From the NCBI GenBank assembly GCA_022575985.1, contig JAKSXM010000040.1:10062001-10126000 (forward strand): a stretch of 64,000 nucleotides of DNA, given 5' to 3'. This document shows positions 20,301 through 31,099 of the stretch, one piece after another (positions within the stretch are counted from its first letter, which is position 1; the number at the start of each line of letters is the position of its first letter). This DNA comes from Anagrus nilaparvatae. Its lineage: Eukaryota > Arthropoda > Insecta > Hymenoptera > Mymaridae. The notes below the pieces were generated by a model. The model was not told where the DNA came from. It searched no databases and saw nothing but the letters and a program-made list of their open reading frames with translations. A program made the translations under genes and the position numbers.

Positions 20301-22421
20301 ATTTATATTCTGAAAATATCTCAAACACAAAAGCTGTAAGAAAAAGGAGTCGTATAAACACACGCGCGTGACAATAATATATACATGTAAATTGCGGTAG
20401 CACGAGGTTGACTTTTTTTATTAGGGATCGCGGGAATTTATCTATAATGCTGAAGAGGGGGAGGTGAAAGGGGTTATAATTTGTAATAATAAACTTTACA
20501 CTATATTTAATTATAAAAATATATATACGTAATTTATTTTATTCAAAGAAAAACATACACTTTTCACTAATCAGATTTCATATAACACGGTCCATAACGT
20601 TTTTTTTCTAATTTTTAAACCCGCTATATAATTCACTTTAAATTTCGTAAAAACGTCACTTTTTGCTATTTCAATTCTTCGCGACACACACATATAATTA
20701 TATTCCTTTTATTCTTTACCTGTATATTAGTCTGAATTTACCTATCACCCTTAGTTTTGGTCCCAGCTACTCCAGACACCTTCCGAACTTACGCTATAGA
20801 GGTATGATAATAAATCGCTTTTAAGTATAACAGTGACTTCATAGTTGAACTAATAACTTTTGTTAGATAAGTAAGCACATAAGAGCATATTTAATAACAT
20901 AAGATTCATTTCTTGGAATCAAAGATGTTTCTTTCGGTATCTTGAGAACTCTTATCTTCAAAAGAATCTCTCATACGCTTTTATCTATGAATATCGTCTA
21001 TCTTTCTCTGCATAGACTAACTGTAGTCTGCCATGTGAATACCAAATCTTCCTTGACATGGTTAGACTGGATTATCACATAATGGCAGACATAAAAGAAA
21101 GTGTGTACGAAAAACTTCTAAGAGTTGGAACTCTAGATACCAATAGAAACATCTTTGATTAAAAAAAAACGAAACTTACGTTATCAAATATGCTTGAACG
21201 TGTTTATTTTATCTAGTAAAAGTTCTTTATGCAAACCTGCAATCGTTTTAATACTTTAAAGAGATTTATTAACCTACCTACGCGGTGGTTCAGAAGGTGA
21301 CTGCAGCCAATTTCGTGAAAGTGCATTGTTAATTTCTTAATCTTCATATCCTAAACTAATTATCTAGTCAATAAAATCTGATGGAGCTAAAATTTCTTAA
21401 TTGTCACATTTTTTCTATTATTTCCAACGGCCTAAGTACAGAGTACGTTATTTTATTATATCTAGAATCCTCATTCTTTTTTTTTATTACCTGTAAAAAA
21501 ATAATAATTTGCCAGGGGGCTAAATCGATAGAGCAGGGTTTTGTTACTGCTCCGATAATTTTTTATAAAGTAATAATAATTTAATTGTTTAACAATTTTT
21601 ATTAAATTATCTTAGCCCCCAAACAATAATTAATTAATTAAAACAACTTTTTGTTTCAAATGTTAAATTTTTAAAATGTAAAATTATAAAAATTAAAGTA
21701 AAAAAAATATATTAACAAAATGGCTGCTTGTAAAAGTATTTTTCAAGTGCTATATTTAACAATCAAATAGGCGGTAACAACGGCAATATAGTGACCACAG
21801 AGTTATTTAATTTTATAAAAATGTTTACTATACATATTATTGTACATACATTCATAAAAATACAAACATAAATTATTATTTTATAAACTTAATTATATTT
21901 CAAATTATTTTAAATTCTAAAATAATAATTTAATTTTCCTATCATATTATAAACTATTGTAAAAGGGTTCGTCCCGTTAATTTGTTTAAAAATAAAAAAT
22001 AAAAAAATAAAGGATTTAAAAAAAATAAATCTTTGAAATAGACTATTTTATTATTCTTTGAGATCAAAAATAGTTAAAAAATATCGATATCGTGCATTTA
22101 GTTCACAATTTATGGTGACTCAATTATCTATATTTTAATATTTTAAATGTTGTTGAATTTTTTGATCTTCTGAGTAAAAATAAAATATATAAAAATTTAT
22201 TGCATAAAAAAATTCAACAATATTTAGAAGTTTATTTATTGAAATTCTCTAAAAAAATTAATGATTTAAACGATTTCGTAATTTGCTTTTATTGCCACGT
22301 TATGATTTATTTGAAGTATTGTAATTCAAATATATATAAGTCTTTTATTTTAAAAATGAATTCAAGATAATCCTTATAACATATTAGTAATTATATCTTA
22401 TAATAAATTTTATTTTTTTAG
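20301..22421. other. AT-rich DNA, probably intron upstream of the kuz exon
   Basis: No coding frame of protein-like composition. A small inverted phrase GGGGGCTAA / TTAGCCCCC spans 21,515-21,618. The segment ends in the pyrimidine-rich acceptor TATTTTTTTAG at 22,411-22,421. I could not find neighbouring ADAM10 exons in the window. Confidence 0.5.
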
Positions 22422-22769
22422 CTATGCATAAATGGTGAATGTACAGGATCTATTTGCTTAGAATGGAATTTGACAGAGTGCTTTCTTACTAGCAATATCA
22501 TACCAAATATAGATAAGAGGAAATTATGTGAGTTAGCTTGTCAAAATGGTACTGATACTTCAACTTGTCGAAGTACAAGTGAATTTGCCCATCTTGTGAA
22601 TTTGACTGCCGGTGGAATAAGTCTTCGCCCCGGTTCCCCTTGTGATAATTTTCAAGGATACTGTGATGTTTTCTTAAAGTGTCGAGCAGTGGATGCAGAA
22701 GGCCCTTTAGCCAGATTAAAAAATTTATTGTTTAATAAGGAAACACTTTCTACGTTACAACAATGGATG
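22422..22769 (+). CDS. kuz: Exon of ADAM10/Kuzbanian metalloprotease (Cys-rich region)
   Basis: ADAM10-family proteins are membrane metalloproteases that cleave Notch and other surface proteins. This exon starts after the acceptor TTTTTTTAG at 22,421 and encodes about 116 residues in phase 0: CINGECTGSICLEW, then RPGSPCDNFQGYCDVF, LKCRAVDAEGPLARLKNLLF and LSTLQQWM. In animal ADAM10 that last block lies in the cysteine-rich region just before the transmembrane helix. The frame stops at 22,779, so I end the exon at a GT donor after codon ATG (22,770-22,771); a second GT at 22,774 is possible. The catalytic, prodomain and transmembrane exons are not visible here. It is the only clear host gene piece. 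Confidence 0.85.
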
Positions 22770-22884
22770 GTGGTTGGTTAATTTATTATTTATATACTTT
22801 ATTATTATTTGTTTTAAAATTTAACTAGCTGACAATGGATAGTGGTTGGTTAATTTATTATTTACATACTTTATTATTATTTTT
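22761..22884 (+). repeat. Tandem duplication of the kuz exon edge
   Basis: CAATGGAT(G/A)GTGGTTGG and the next 30 or so bases (22,761-22,811) recur at 22,833-22,883 with two substitutions. The second copy repeats the exon end and donor-like GTGGTTGG but not the rest of the exon. The phrase AAAATTTAACTAGCTGA is repeated at 22,815 and about 23,300. Confidence 0.8.
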
Positions 22885-23639
22885 GGTTCCTCAAAGAGGA
22901 ACCATTGTGATAGGTCAAATTTCGATTTTTGATTTTTTGGCATATAAGCACGTTTTGAGACCCCAGGAAGCTAAAAAGCCGGTTTTTAAAAAAAGTATGT
23001 ATGCGCGCGCGCGCGTGTGTGTGTGTGTGGGTGGGTGGGTGTTTTACTTTTTGGTGTAATACTTAATTTAATTCCATGAAAGTACTATCTTGAATAATTA
23101 TTATCCAATGAATTACGTTAGATTTTATATGAAAAAAATAAATTTAGTTAAATTCAATACATAAATTTTCTTTTAACTTTTAAACGTTAATAGAAATGAA
23201 AATATGATTGATGGTTGTAATCGGTAATATCTGTGGCATATTGAAGTATTTAGCTCATTGTTTGAGAAACCTTAGTGCCAGCTAGTTGGCAGGGTATTTT
23301 AAAATTTAACTAGCTGATTGCCCTCGCGATGCTCAGCTTAACCAAATAAAAAATTTTGTGCATTAATTTATTTATATTTTGATCATATGCGTTTAGTTAT
23401 AATAAATTTAATCATACGTGATTAAAAAGCACTTAATTTTTATTTAAAAATGAATGAGAACAGAATTAATTTTATACGTACCTCTAAATTTATTAATAAA
23501 AAAATTTTATAATACATATAAAGAAAAAGTTACATTATTATTTATAAATATTTATAACTAATGAGGTATATTTAATAACATTAATAATTATTAATAATAA
23601 ATAATAATTGAAAATAGAATACATAGTAATATGCAGATT
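22884..23639. other. Intronic-type DNA with CG/GT microsatellite
   Basis: A (GC)n(GT)n(GGGT)n microsatellite lies at about 23,001-23,041. The rest is AT-rich with no gene. Confidence 0.5.
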
Positions 23640-24520
23640 TTTTAACAAAATTTGCAGTTTTTTTTATATTGTAGACACTTAATATTTAAATATTTTCTAT
23701 TTTCATATTCATTATAACTCATATTGTAGACAATCAATATGCATTTTACTATATAATGAAATTTTTATAATTTTTGTTTGTTTATCAAAAGGACAGAAGA
23801 TATCCATTTTACTCTATAGTGAAATTTTTTGGGTTCTTTCGTATATAAAATAGCCAACAATATAGATTGAAAAATTTGATTTTTTTTTCATAATGAAGAA
23901 GGCCAATATAAATTTTACTATAGAGTGAAATTTGTATACTTGGTTTTATCATAATGTAGACAGCCTATATGAATTTTACTATTGAGTAAAATTTTTATAG
24001 TTTTATGTTTTTTCATAAAAAGTACAGCCGATATCCATTTTACTCTATGGTAATATTTTTAGGATTCCCTATATATAAAACAATATAGATTGAAATTTTT
24101 GCTGTATCTTCATATTTTAAACAGTCAATATAAATTTTTCTATGCAGTAAAATTTTTTTTATTTTTGTTTTTTTATTCTTACACTGCCGATATCTATCTT
24201 ATTTCAAAGTAAAATTTTTAGAGTATTTTCATATATCAGACAATATAGATTAAAATTTTTATAGTTTTTTCATATTGTATGAAAATAAATATGCATGAAA
24301 AAATATACAAAATATACATGAAAAATTCAAAAAAATTTAACTTTATAGAAAAAATCACATTGTCTGTCTACAACATGATTAAACTGCAAAAATATATATG
24401 ATCGGGTGTTTTATATACAAAAAAAACTCAAAAAATTTCATTAATTAGAAAAATGGTTTATCGGCTGTCCTATACATGAAAAAATAAAGAATTCCAAAAA
24501 TTTCACTAATGGTATTCTTT
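23640..24520. repeat. Degenerate repeat zone A
   Basis: Repeated phrases of the type ATTTTACTATA(G/T)(A/T)GTGAAATTTTTA and TATTGTAGACA occur roughly every 100-120 bp, with matching inverted or altered versions toward 24,500. The units are old and diverged. Confidence 0.5.
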
Positions 24521-24539
24521 AATTTTCTCTTTATTGAAA

Positions 24540-25145
24540 GGATAAAACCAAAAATACATACTTTTATTGAAATGTTATAATTTCAACTACTTTATGCAAT
24601 GATAGCATTGAAAAATTAGTATTGAATTTAGCAGAAACTATACCTCAATTTAATTTTTTTTCTTATAGTATCCCGTTTCTTAAAAAATTTGAAATAATAG
24701 TATTGAATGTAGCAGAATATATACTATTTTTAAAATTGTACTTTTAATTCTTATTATGCAATGATAACATTAAAATATTAGTATTGAATTTAGCAGAATA
24801 TACTCCACTTACGTGTTTTTGAAAATTGTCTTGTTTTATAGAAATGTTGTAATTTCAAATTTTTATATGCAATGATAGCATTGAAATATTAGTATTGAAT
24901 TTAGCAGAATATACACCGCAAAAATATTTTCGAATCGGATCCTGTTTTATAAAAATGTTATTATTTCAAATGTTTTTTTGCAATGATAGCATTGAAAAAT
25001 ATGTATTGAATTTAGAAAAATATACGCCACTTTAAATTTTTTTGAATAGCAGTAGCCTGTTTTATAGTAAATTTGAAATTTCAATGTTTTTATGCAATTA
25101 TAGGATTTAAATATTTGTATTGAATTTAGCAAAATATACCCGTTT
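24540..25145. repeat. Tandem repeat, about 115-bp period
   Basis: At least five units contain TGCAATGATAGCATTGAAA then TATTAGTATTGAATTTAGCAG and AATATAC; cores are near 24,595, 24,755, 24,870, 24,980 and 25,095, with a partial unit near 24,690. Each is followed by a CTGTTTTATA-like phrase. Confidence 0.75.
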
Positions 25146-25589
25146 ATTATGTAAAAAAATGTAAATAATATTTTATTTTGTTTTACAAAAATTTGATACA
25201 TAGTTTACATAGATAGTAATAGCGATTTATAACAATTTTAATATAACATAATATAGATAACTTGTTAAAAATAAGTTATATGTGTATAAAAAAGAAAAAA
25301 TTAAAATTAAAATTCTAAAAGTAAGCAATGTAATAGTAACAGTAATTAATGTGCAGCTAATAATTTAATATTTTAATTAACTTTCTAACAATACGATAAA
25401 GTATATCACAGTCATTTCATAGCAATAGAATAGATAACTTTTATTTATTTATAGGTAGCTTTAATACAATTTAATCTTGATAAATAGGCAGATATAACAC
25501 TCTTATTTGATAATTTTGAATTTTAAAAGGCCGAGTCATCATATGTATGATTCGATGCTCTTAGATAATTTAAAAGGCCTGATTTTTAG
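25146..25589. other. AT-rich DNA between repeat zones
   Basis: Nothing recognisable; no coding frame of protein-like composition. Confidence 0.5.
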
Positions 25590-26854
25590 TAAAAAATAAT
25601 CTAGATGTCGGCTGTCCTAGTTAAGAAAAAATTAACAATAAAGAATTACTGCATAGTGAAATTCATATTGGCTGTTTACAATCTGATAAAATTTATAACA
25701 TTTCAGTTTACACTGTTGGAAGTTTTACGTATCAAAAAAACAAAAAAATAAAATATAGATGTCAGCTGTCCCAAGTATAAAAAAAGAAAATATATTTTTG
25801 CTGTCCGTAATACGAAAAAATAATAATTTCTATTTTAGATTTTCTGTGCTTTTATATATGTAAAAAATTGACATTGTAGTAAGGTTAGGTTAGGTCGGCT
25901 TTCCCAATTATGAAAAAGTAAAAAATTAAAAAAATTTCATTCGGTCGTTAAATATATTTTGGTCGTTTATAATATAAAAAATCTATAAATATATATCTTA
26001 GATTTTCAGTGTTTCTATATTGTTTGCTGATTCATATTGAAAAAAAAAAATAATTTAGATGTCGGCTGTCCTAGTTATGAAAAAATAAAAAAAAAATTAC
26101 AGCATAGTGAAGTTCATATTGGCTGTCTAGAATCTGATAACATTTTTAAAATTTCAATATACACTGATGGTAGTTTTATGCATCAAAAAAACAAAAAATA
26201 AAATATAGATGTCGGCTGTCCCATGTCAAACTAAAATTGTGAAGCAAAATCAGAAAAACCGCTACAAAATGGGTTTTCCCATGTATTTTAAATGGGAGAC
26301 ATATTGATAAATATCTTGGAGAGGATGACTGATTTTCAAAAACAGGTTTCTTGAAAATTTCAGCCCGATCCGAGCAGGGAAAATTTTTGCTCTTTTTCAG
26401 CTGCCCCGACAGACACGTTTTATCAAATAACTCGCCAAAATATAAATTTAACATTTAAACCGAAAGATTATTTCCTTATAGGTTGAACATTCTTTTTTTG
26501 CTGAAAATCCCAAGTGCCCGACCTTTTCATAATCTGATCTTTCAAGCTAGCCGTGAATATGAAAAATATTAAAATATTTATCTTAGATTTTCAGTGCTTC
26601 TATATTGTTGGCTAATTCATATTGAAAAAAAAATAATAATTTAAATGTCGGCTGTCTTAGTTATGAAAAAAAAATACTGCATAGTAAAATTCATATTGGC
26701 TTTCTACAATCTGATAAAATTTCTTAAATTTAAATTTACACTTTTGGCAGTTTTACGTATCAATAAAACAAAAAAATAAAATATAGATTTCGGCTGTCCC
26801 AAGAATGAAAAAAAAAATTTTTTAAATTTCATTCCATCGTCAAATATATTTTTC
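25590..26854. repeat. Degenerate repeat zone C with an inserted dispersed repeat
   Basis: The phrases ATGTCGGCTGTCC(T/C)AGTTATG, TTCATATTGGCTGTCTACAA and TTTTACGTATCAA recur in the same order near 25,605-25,790, 26,050-26,225 and 26,640-26,800. Between the second and third, 26,230-26,565 is a different sequence, the end of which matches 6700-6808. Confidence 0.6.
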
Positions 26855-27055
26855 TGTACTGCGGCCCGATAGTATGTATTTCCCGGACGCTGCGCGCCCG
26901 GCAACAGCGTCTTTTCTCGCCACAGTCGCAGAAAAATTTTATACAATCCTCGGCCATAAACAAAGAATGACCCACTCGGCTTCGCCTCGGAAGGTAATTT
27001 ACGTGCGATTTGGGCCATTCTTTATTTTTCTGGCCTAGGACCGTAATATACTATT
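26855..27055. repeat. GC-rich island, possible MITE
   Basis: A sharply delimited GC-rich block in very AT-rich DNA. Its ends are weakly inverted (GCGGCCCGATAGTAT on the left; AGGACCGTAATATACTAT on the right), suggesting a small inverted-repeat element. No transposase. Confidence 0.35.
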
Positions 27056-27944
27056 GGTCGTTTATAATATGAAAAATCTAAAAATATTTATCTTAGAATT
27101 TCAGTGCTGATGTTAAACTGAAACTATTTTTATTTGATTTTTTATTAAAGTCTAAAACTTAAAGTACGTTGGATATTTTATTAGATTCGGATTACAATTT
27201 TTTTCTTAAGTACCGATTATTTTAATACAGTTATATGAAGTGTGACACATATATACAAAAATTTTAAATATACTTATTGAAGCACTTACCCCTAGGGTGT
27301 GTTAACCCATACATTTTTTTTATAACATCTTAAAATTAAATGAGGTAAGGATATGGCTTGTTGTGGGAGGTTAATTTGAAATAAATTATTTGAAACAATT
27401 TTTTAATTTGAAAACTTAACTAAAAAGACTTTACGATTTATTATATAAACTGATTTTTTATTGATTACAATTATTTTTATTATTATATTTTTTAATCAAC
27501 ATAAAATTATTAAATTTATTTTTACTAATTTTTATACAAATATCATACAAAGTAACTGATGTTATGTAGAGCACTCTAGTGGAGTGCACAATAAATAAAA
27601 TATTTAAATAATTTTTAGTAAATATTATACCCGTGGGTATAATGCTTCAATATGCATATAATACAGTACTAAAATGTATGTTTGTCATTAATTTTTGTTT
27701 ATGTTATAACGAGATTTAAAGGGTTTTATAGGAACATACGGAGAAAAGTAATAATTTTGTTTTGGATTTTTAATTTTGTACGTACAATGTATATAAATAA
27801 ACACTTTAAAAAGTAAAAAGAGTGGTTTCAAAAAAATTTATATATGTAACCGAACCTTAAAAAACAACTGATATGCTTTATAAGTTTGGTTTCAGATTTT
27901 GGTTCCATTTAAGAAAGATAATTATTCTTTTGAATTAAAAACAA
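27056..27944. other. AT-rich DNA, no supported gene
   Basis: No protein-like frame, RNA gene or clear repeat was found. Confidence 0.45.
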
Positions 27945-28055
27945 AAATTTCCAGCAGAAAAATTGAAATTTTTTAAAACCCAGTGGTTTTAAAACTTAGT
28001 CTGGAAAATCACCACTGGGTTTTATAAAATTTCAATTTTTCTGCTGGAAATTTTT
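27945..28055. repeat. Long hairpin
   Basis: An approximately 45-bp inverted repeat: TTTCCAGCAGAAAAATTGAA on the left and its complement on the right, with AAAACCCAGTGG / CCACTGGGTTTT closer in and a loop near 27,990-28,010. It could be a tiny foldback element or a hairpin RNA source. Confidence 0.7.
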
Positions 28056-28449
28056 TTATCAGATTACCAGCTTCAAAAATATTTAATAAAAGATACCTCC
28101 GTTTTAAATAAAAATTTAGGAGCATACGTAAAAATTGGTGCCGAATCGAATACTACCAACTCGTGACAATAAAATTTGTCAGTAGTCTCGAGATATTTTT
28201 TTAAAAATTTTTTAAAATTTTATCAAGTTCAAAATCACTGAAAATTAAATATCTCAAAAACTACGATAGCTGAGCAGAAAATCTATACCCTATGTCACCC
28301 ACATACTTTTTTTTCTTTATTCTTTACACCGGTTTCATGCCAATTGGTTTGGCGGTTCTTGAGTCATGAAGGTACAAACAAGCAAACAAACAAACAAACA
28401 GACAAATAAATTTTCAGATATATATAGTATTAAGATATATATATCTCTA
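28056..28449. other. Non-coding DNA with AAAC microsatellite
   Basis: Contains AATTGGTTTGGCGGTTCTTG and an (AAAC)n run at about 28,380-28,405, a combination often seen at 3' ends of LINE-type repeats. No protein evidence is available here. Confidence 0.35.
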
Positions 28450-28980
28450 AGAATTTCTCTTGAAAAAACGACACATTGTTTTAAATACCTGGTTGTATGA
28501 ATGATGTAGTTTATTTAGGTCATCTTTAGAATTTAACGGATATAGTTGTTGGTGCATATGGCTAACTCTGGAAATCGTCCGTTTTCTGTAAACCGGCTCG
28601 ATATCAAGAATTCGCGGTGATTTTTAATCTATAATATGACCATTTATACAGTGTTTAGGTATCACCTCATTAACATTATTTTTAACATCACGACTATGTT
28701 TATTTACCCGATACCTTAAAGCTTTTTTTGTTTCCCCAACATATGAGGCTTGGCACTTAGTGCATTTTAGTAAGTATACGCAACTTGGCCTCGATAATAG
28801 TGGTATTATGTCCTTGTTTTTACTAATAATTTTCGTTAAGTTATCTTTTACGCATACGATGGGCAAAATGTTAAACTGTTTCATAAGGTGCGAAATTTCA
28901 TCAAACCAGTCCATTTATAGTGATAATTTATTTTTAGTTTTTGTGCATAAAGTCAGCTGCGTATGTCTCTCAAGTTAATA
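28450..28980 (-). pseudogene. Penelope-like GIY-YIG endonuclease fragment
   Basis: The minus frame from 28,914 reads MDWFDEISHLMKQFNIL, then the nuclease SCVYLLKCTKCQASYVGET (GIY-YIG-type motif), KALRYRVNKHSRD and CINGHIID. After a stop at 28,627-28,629 the same frame continues with SPRILDIEPVYRKRTISRV and YNQVFKTMCRFF to about 28,450. This is the C-terminal half of a Penelope family different from PLE-A and PLE-B. No reverse transcriptase lies upstream. Confidence 0.8.
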
Positions 28981-29696
28981 CCGTCGTGATGAGAGTTCAC
29001 AAATTTCTGTTTTTTAATATATGGGCGATTATTTCTTAACCCGGCCACCCCCCTCTGTCCAAAAATGGTGGCAACTTAAAAAGATTTTGGTTTTCTCAAA
29101 TTGACTGAAAAAGGGTCTAGTTTTTTATTCTCATTGGCCTTTTCGACTCTGTAAATCTACTGTTCCCATTTTAGGCACTAAGCGGCGGCAGGTCGACATT
29201 TAAAAAACAGAAAAATTAATATACGATCGCTACATACATATGAATATATATCCATATATACGTGAGTATATATGCATATATAGCATATGAATATAGTAAT
29301 GTGTATCACGGTGTCGACTCCCGTGTTTAGTTAGATACGTACACTCACACTAACTTAAATCTAACGTGATTTTACTGTTGATTAATTTTTTAATAAAAGG
29401 ATATTGTCGCGATGAGCTTATATAGATTTTGTGTGCACATTACCTTTTTGGGATATAAAAATAAAGTGAATTTCCTATTTTAGATGCTTATTATCTCCAC
29501 ATGCTTCTTTCAAGGTTATAGATACTGTTACGTATCCTGAGGTTTAATTCGATTGCAAAATATTTAAAAATACTTACCATAAATTTTGGAAGACGTTAAA
29601 ATTAAAAATTTTCAGTGTATATCAAATGCTTTTACACATTATTTATTTGTGGAAAATCATGATTTTTTATTTACTCCAGACGTTGAAATCAATATG
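28981..29696. other. Non-coding DNA left of the BEL element
   Basis: A moderately GC-rich stretch (29,035-29,215) of unknown origin, then TATA-rich simple sequence (29,235-29,300). No gene found. Confidence 0.4.
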
Positions 29697-30289
29697 TGAG
29701 GATTATGATACAAAAAAATAACTTCAAATAAATGTTTAATTTAAAAATTCACTCATATTTATTTATGAACACAAATAGAAAAAATTCCTTTAATTATTAT
29801 GTACATTTTAGCAACTTTACGTAAATTATAAATTCTAAATAACACTTATTATAAACTTCTTTTCACTTAATCTTATTAACATTTTATAAAACGATATAAC
29901 TTAAATAAATATATGATTTATGAGAATACTTAATTAGATCTGAGAGTACATTTATTTACACTTTCACTTTTAATAATTCGAGTATGTGGACTGTATTTTA
30001 CTATTTTAATCTGATAAAAAATGCACATATTATACACAGTAAATAATATTAGATTAAGATTAATATACTTTTAAGATAATTATTTGATTATAATTTTTAA
30101 TGATATGAATTACTGAGTCTATAATGATACTAATGAGCCGGCGTACGAGACGATAATGGCGACGAAAGAGAAGAAGGCGGTGGAGCACGCATGCAGAAAC
30201 GATGAAACGATTGAACGATTCAATTCATCGTTTCTATGATTTATGTTAAAAATTGTGAAATTTAAAATTCATTTAATTATTTATTAACA
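29697..30289 (-). repeat. BEL 3' LTR
   Basis: 593 bp. On the minus strand it starts TGTTAATAAATAATTAAAT and ends ATCATAATCCTCA. A purine tract (complement of 30,291-30,306, GAAGGCGGGCGG) precedes it. It is about 250 bp longer than the 5' LTR, which lacks the middle part. Confidence 0.85.
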
Positions 30290-30379
30290 TTACCGCCCGC
30301 CTTCGACTCTGTCGAATAATTAACATCTTTATAATTAGTATTATTATCAGAAACCGGTAACAAAATCAATTTAGTAATA

Positions 30380-30915
30380 GTTCGAGTTAAACTAGATCGT
30401 CACTCAAAGTGCACAATGGTCGATAATACATGCAAGCTTCGATAGAAGCAAGCAGAGTCGACATTTCCTCATAAGTTAATTTCGCGTCGCCTACGATTCT
30501 CTTGATATGATGTTTACAGGATTTGACCGCGGCCTTCCAAAGTCCACCTCTATGCGGAGCAGCAGGGGGATTGAAATGCCATTTGATGCCATTATTGGTT
30601 AAATGATTTTGAACGATTTTCATGTGAGGAGAGTCTATACGAAGCATTTGTTTAAGAACATTATCTGCGCCTACGAAATTTGTGCCTTGATCAGAATACA
30701 GGTCAGTACACGTGCCCCTTCTGGAAATCATTCTCTTAAAAGGTGCAATCAAATGCGGAGTGTCATAAGAAGTGACGGCTTCGAGATGAACGGCTTTCGT
30801 GGCAAAACAAACAAAAACTACTATATAACCAGGATACGATATTTGACCTCTACCTGAAGATGCTCTTATTTTAATTGGCCCTGCATAGTCAACTCCAACA
30901 TGAATAGAATCCGGA
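30380..30915 (-). pseudogene. BEL integrase catalytic core, DDE Glu changed
   Basis: Resumes at about 30,915 with DSIHVGVDYAGPIKIRAS (first Asp), then YIVVFVCFATKAVHLE and LYSDQGTNFVGADNVL (second Asp). The third catalytic residue, in the family consensus GGLWEAAVKS, reads GGLWKAAVKS, so Glu is Lys. The frame ends at 30,387 after LSDDLV; the C-terminal domain of pol is missing before the 3' LTR. Confidence 0.85.
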
Positions 30916-31099
30916 CCGGGACTCCCTGTTTAGGTATTACTTCGGTCCGGAAACAATGCAGCCCAGGCATTTCTTCGCCATACCCTGTCAATGAAGGAGG
31001 AGATTTTCCTACGAAAGGAACCCTTCCTCCTTTTTTCCAGTCAGTGTCGCCCGTACGTACTCTGCCACACTGTACCAGTTAGCGGCACTGCGCAGCATT

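Noticed and set aside
20110..20301. 63-codon plus frame
   Set aside because: It lies in the PLE-A pseudo-LTR and is not open in the partner copy at 6811-6950.
22835..23059. 74-codon frame after the kuz exon
   Set aside because: It starts in the duplicated exon edge and runs through a GC/GT microsatellite; no ADAM10 similarity.
26176..27018. Minus-strand frames in repeat zone C
   Set aside because: They cross repeat units and the GC-rich island without any recognisable domain.
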